DNA of 10,565 nt from the NCBI GenBank assembly GCA_032249615.1, contig JAVVHH010000127.1, positions 1 to 10,565 of the forward strand, in the 5' to 3' direction. This stretch comes from JAVVHH01 sp032249615 (GTDB taxonomy: Bacteria; Pseudomonadota; Alphaproteobacteria; Acetobacterales; Acetobacteraceae). A model generated the notes under the pieces. That model was not told the DNA's origin and made no database searches. It was given only the letters and a program-made list of their open reading frames with translations. This document shows, in pieces, positions 7,859 to 10,565 of the stretch. Every line of letters begins with the position of its first letter. Position 1 is the first letter of the stretch. A program made the translations under genes and the position numbers.

Positions 7859-9646
7859 ATGCCCGACCATAATCCGCCGCACCGGCTCCGCAGCCGGCGC
7901 TGGTTCGACGACCGCACCAACCCGGGGATGACCGCGCTCTATCTGGAGCGCTACATGAACTGGGGACTGACGCCGGGCGAGCTGCGCTCCGGCAAGCCGA
8001 TCATCGGGATCGCGCAAACGGGGTCCGACCTGTCGCCGTGCAACCGGCATCACGTGATCCTGGCGGAACGGGTGCGGGATGGCATCCGGGATGCGGGGGG
8101 CATACCGCTCGAGTTCCCGATCCATCCCATCCAGGAAACGGGCAAGCGGCCGACCGCCGCGCTGGACCGCAACCTCGCTTACCTCAGCCTCGTCGAGGTC
8201 CTGCACGGCTACCCGATCGACGGGGTGGTGCTGACGGCCGGCTGCGACAAGACGGTGCCCGCCGTTCTGATGGGCGCCGCCACGGTGAACATCCCGTCGA
8301 TCCTGCTCTCCGGCGGCCCGATGCTGGACGGCTGGTTCAAGGGCCGCTTGGCCGGGTCGGGGACGATCGTTTGGGAAGCGCGCAAGCTGCTGGCAGAAGA
8401 AAAGATCGACTACGAGAAGTTCCTCGACATGGTGGCGGCATCCGCCTCGTCGGTCGGGCATTGCAACACGATGGGTACCGCGTTGAGCATGAACAGCTTG
8501 GCCGAGGTCCTGGGCATGTCGCTCCCGGGCTGCGCGGCGATCCCGGGGCCGCACAAAGAGCGCGGCTGGATGGCCTACGAGACCGGCAGGCGGATCGTGG
8601 GCATGGTGGCGGAAAACCTGCGTCCGTCGGACATCATGACGAAGGCCGCGTTCGACAATGCGGTCGTGGCCGCCGCAGCGCTGGGCGCCAGCAGCAACTG
8701 CCCGATCAGCATGATTGCGATCGCCCGGCACATGGGGGTGGATCACACGCTGGAAGATTGGCAGCGGCTGGGGTCGGACATCCCGCTGCTGACCGACGTG
8801 CAGCCTGCGGGCCGCTTCCTGGGCGAGGGCTTCTTCCGGGCCGGCGGCGTGCCGGCGGTGCTGCGCGAGCTGAAAAACGCGGGCAAGCTGCATCTGGACG
8901 TCATGACCTGCACCGGGCAGACGCTCGGCGACGTGATGGCGTCGCCGGTCGAGGTCGATCGCGAGGTGATCCGGTCCTACGATCAGCCCATGAAGGAGCG
9001 GGCCGGGTTCATCGTGCTGTCCGGCAATCTGTTCGATGCCGGGATCATGAAGATCAGCGTCGTCGACGAGCAGTTCCGCAACCGGTTCCTCGCCGACCCC
9101 GAGCACCCCAACATGTTCGAAGGCAAGGCGATCGTCTTCGAAGGACCGGAGGACTACCACGACCGCATCGAGGACCCGGCGCTCGGCATCGACGAGCACA
9201 GCATCCTGGTAATCCGCAACTGCGGCCCGGTCGGCTATCCCGGCAGCGCCGAGGTGGTGAACATGCAGCCACCAGCCGCGCTGCTCAAACGCGGCATCAA
9301 CGACCTGCCGACAATGGGCGATGGGCGGCAATCCGGAACATCGGGCAGTCCCAGCATCCTGAACATCTCCCCCGAAGCCGTCGTCGGGGGCGGATTGGCC
9401 CTGCTGAAGACGGGCGATCGCCTGCGCATCGACCTCAATGAGCGCAGCGTCAACGTCCTGATCCCGGAAGCCGAACTGACGGCCCGGCGCAAGGCCTGGT
9501 CGGCGCCGCCGATCGACAACAAGACGCCCTGGGAAGAAATCTTCCGCAGCATGGTCGGACAGATGTCGACTGGGGCCTGCCTGGAACCGGCGACACTCTA
9601 CCTCAACATCGTCGAAGAGCGCGGCGAGAGCCGTCATAGTCACTGA
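7859..9646 (+). CDS. IlvD/Edd family sugar-acid (aldonate) dehydratase
   Basis: This 595-residue Fe-S enzyme dehydrates a sugar acid or dihydroxy acid to a 2-keto-3-deoxy acid. The cluster cysteines are visible: Cys61 (SDLSPCNRHH), Cys129 (TAGCDKT) and Cys202 (GHCNTMGTA). Lys131 is next to the second, and the C-terminal GDGRQSGTSGSPS (about residues 487-499) carries the conserved active-site serine. The N-terminal NPGMTALYLERY and the segment EFPIHPIQETGKRPTAALDR place it with pentonate/aldonate dehydratases (L-arabinonate, D-xylonate type) rather than with IlvD of branched-chain synthesis. The usual core GGSTNAPIH reads GASSNCPIS here, with Ser284 in place of His. The start is ATG at 7859 with a weak ribosome site. 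The stop is 1 nt before the next gene, so the two are an operon. The substrate is not determined. Confidence 0.93.
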   Translation: MPDHNPPHRLRSRRWFDDRTNPGMTALYLERYMNWGLTPGELRSGKPIIGIAQTGSDLSPCNRHHVILAERVRDGIRDAGGIPLEFPIHPIQETGKRPTAALDRNLAYLSLVEVLHGYPIDGVVLTAGCDKTVPAVLMGAATVNIPSILLSGGPMLDGWFKGRLAGSGTIVWEARKLLAEEKIDYEKFLDMVAASASSVGHCNTMGTALSMNSLAEVLGMSLPGCAAIPGPHKERGWMAYETGRRIVGMVAENLRPSDIMTKAAFDNAVVAAAALGASSNCPISMIAIARHMGVDHTLEDWQRLGSDIPLLTDVQPAGRFLGEGFFRAGGVPAVLRELKNAGKLHLDVMTCTGQTLGDVMASPVEVDREVIRSYDQPMKERAGFIVLSGNLFDAGIMKISVVDEQFRNRFLADPEHPNMFEGKAIVFEGPEDYHDRIEDPALGIDEHSILVIRNCGPVGYPGSAEVVNMQPPAALLKRGINDLPTMGDGRQSGTSGSPSILNISPEAVVGGGLALLKTGDRLRIDLNERSVNVLIPEAELTARRKAWSAPPIDNKTPWEEIFRSMVGQMSTGACLEPATLYLNIVEERGESRHSH

Positions 9647-9647
9647 G

Positions 9648-10394
9648 ATGAGCGGTCGCCTCGCCGGCAAGACCGCATTCATCACCGCCGCGGCGCAGGG
9701 GATCGGGCGCTCAACCGCGCTCGCCTTCGCGGCGGAAGGCGCCCGGGTGATCGCGACCGACCTGAACCCGGCGAAGCTGGCCGAGTTGGGGAGCGGCCTC
9801 GAAACGCGCACCCTCGATGCGACGGACGGCAAGGCGATCGGGGCCGCGATCGCCGCAGCCGGGCCGATCGACATCTTGTTCAACTGCGCCGGCTTCGTGC
9901 ACCAGGGGACCATCCTCGACTCGACCGACGCCGATTGGGACCTCGCCTGGCAACTGAACGTGCGGAGCATGACCCACACGATCCGGGCCGTGTTGCCGGG
10001 GATGATCGAGCGCGGCGGGGGCAGCATCATCAACATGTCCAGCGCGGCTAGCAGCATCAAGGGCGCGCCATCCCGCTGCGTCTACGGCACCAGCAAGGCA
10101 GCGGTTATTGGACTGACCAAGGCGGTGGCGGCCGACTTCGTGACCCGCGGGGTCCGCTGCAACGCTATCTGCCCCGGCACGATCGAGACGCCGAGCCTGC
10201 GGGAGCGGATCGCCGCCAATGCCGGCGCATCGGGCGGCCTGGATCAGGCGCGGAACGCGTTCATCGCGCGCCAGCCGATGGGCCGGCTCGGCACCGCGGA
10301 GGAGATCGCCGCCCTCGCCGTCTACCTGGCCTGCGATGAGAGCCGGTTCGTGACCGGGCAGGCCATGGTCATCGATGGCGGCTGGACCTTGTAG
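9648..10394 (+). CDS. NAD-dependent short-chain dehydrogenase, DHRS6/BDH2-like
   Basis: This 248-residue protein is a complete classical short-chain dehydrogenase. The cofactor motif is TAAAQGIG (residues 13-20), an atypical form shared with human DHRS6. Asp38 (ATDLN) indicates NAD. FNCAG is at 78-82, Asn104 follows, and the catalytic Ser131/132, Tyr146 and Lys150 are in NMSSAASS and YGTSK. Arg143, Arg187 and Arg208 match the arginine cluster that binds the carboxylate in DHRS6, so the substrate is probably a hydroxy acid. Bacterial relatives include 2-keto-3-deoxy-L-fuconate and -L-rhamnonate 4-dehydrogenases. Following a sugar-acid dehydratase by 1 nt, that role is favoured over 3-hydroxybutyrate dehydrogenase. 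The dehydratase-dehydrogenase order fits successive steps. Confidence 0.93.
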   Translation: MSGRLAGKTAFITAAAQGIGRSTALAFAAEGARVIATDLNPAKLAELGSGLETRTLDATDGKAIGAAIAAAGPIDILFNCAGFVHQGTILDSTDADWDLAWQLNVRSMTHTIRAVLPGMIERGGGSIINMSSAASSIKGAPSRCVYGTSKAAVIGLTKAVAADFVTRGVRCNAICPGTIETPSLRERIAANAGASGGLDQARNAFIARQPMGRLGTAEEIAALAVYLACDESRFVTGQAMVIDGGWTL

Positions 10395-10445
10395 GCGCCC
10401 GCGATGCACCGGTAGGTTGTTGGGCTGCAACCGGAGATTTCAGCG

Positions 10446-10565
10446 ATGCGCGATCCTTTGGGGGAGAACGAGGCGGACTACGAAGCGGTCCGCGGCGGCC
10501 AGGCCCTGACCATCGAGAACTTCATCCGGTGGGAGCGCATCAAGCTCCGGGACGCCTCCCGCGAG
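10446..10565 (+). CDS. N-terminal part of an unrecognised protein (cut by window edge)
   Basis: ATG at 10446 opens a frame of 40 codons without a stop up to the right edge. GGAG (10433-10436) lies 9 nt upstream. The peptide starts MRDPLGENEADYEAVRGGQA and continues with a hydrophilic stretch containing NFIRWERIKLRD. It has no signal peptide or membrane segment, and I do not recognise the family. It lies 51 nt after the short-chain dehydrogenase and is probably in the same operon. A small hairpin (GGTTG/CAACC, 10415-10432) directly precedes the ribosome binding site. Confidence 0.6.
   Translation, partial: MRDPLGENEADYEAVRGGQALTIENFIRWERIKLRDASRE

Noticed and set aside
7829..10060. 743-codon minus-strand open frame opposite the dehydratase and dehydrogenase
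   Set aside because: Very long, but it is the mirror of two well-supported enzymes. Its composition (His, Arg, Asp, Gln) and lack of motifs mark it as an antisense artefact of high GC at third codon positions.

Overview
The window comes from a GC-rich bacterial chromosome, almost certainly an alphaproteobacterium. The ribosomal proteins and RpoB read as alphaproteobacterial, and from memory they look most like Rhodospirillales/Acetobacteraceae. That finer placement is an impression, not a computed result. No rRNA, tRNA, CRISPR array, insertion sequence or phage gene was seen.

Region 1 (1-4389, minus strand) is the core ribosomal protein / RNA polymerase operon in the order rplK-rplA-rplJ-rplL-rpoB. 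rpoB is cut by the left edge just after the rifampicin region. The genes read leftwards from a candidate promoter near 4485-4513. The two large intergenic gaps are rich in inverted repeats: rplA-rplJ (282 nt) is the expected place for the L10(L12) autoregulatory leader, and rplL-rpoB (178 nt) is the usual place for an attenuator or processing site. secE-nusG do not precede rplK, so the operon appears to start at rplK.

Region 2 (4390-5136, plus strand) holds a divergent promoter region and two small genes of unknown function: a 73-residue protein with one membrane segment, and a 79-residue secreted protein rich in Trp, Pro and Tyr with two aromatic repeats. The second ends 10 nt from the convergent next gene.

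Region 3 (5147-10565) is a catabolic cluster. A minus-strand ThDP enzyme (annotated acetolactate synthase-like, but with benzoylformate-decarboxylase-type active-site residues) is divergent, across 93 bp, from a plus-strand series: a CtBP-like D-2-hydroxyacid dehydrogenase, an IlvD/Edd sugar-acid dehydratase, a DHRS6/BDH2-like short-chain dehydrogenase, and the first 40 codons of an unrecognised gene. The dehydratase and short-chain dehydrogenase are separated by 1 nt.

The inferred logic is a non-phosphorylative sugar-acid route. The dehydratase would convert an aldonate to a 2-keto-3-deoxy acid, and the short-chain dehydrogenase would oxidise it to a diketo acid for later cleavage outside the window. 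The 2-hydroxyacid dehydrogenase and the ThDP enzyme would handle 2-oxo or 2-hydroxy acids. The substrate cannot be read from the sequence. I see no clearly new molecular machine; the most interesting points are this enzyme combination and the structured leaders in the ribosomal operon.
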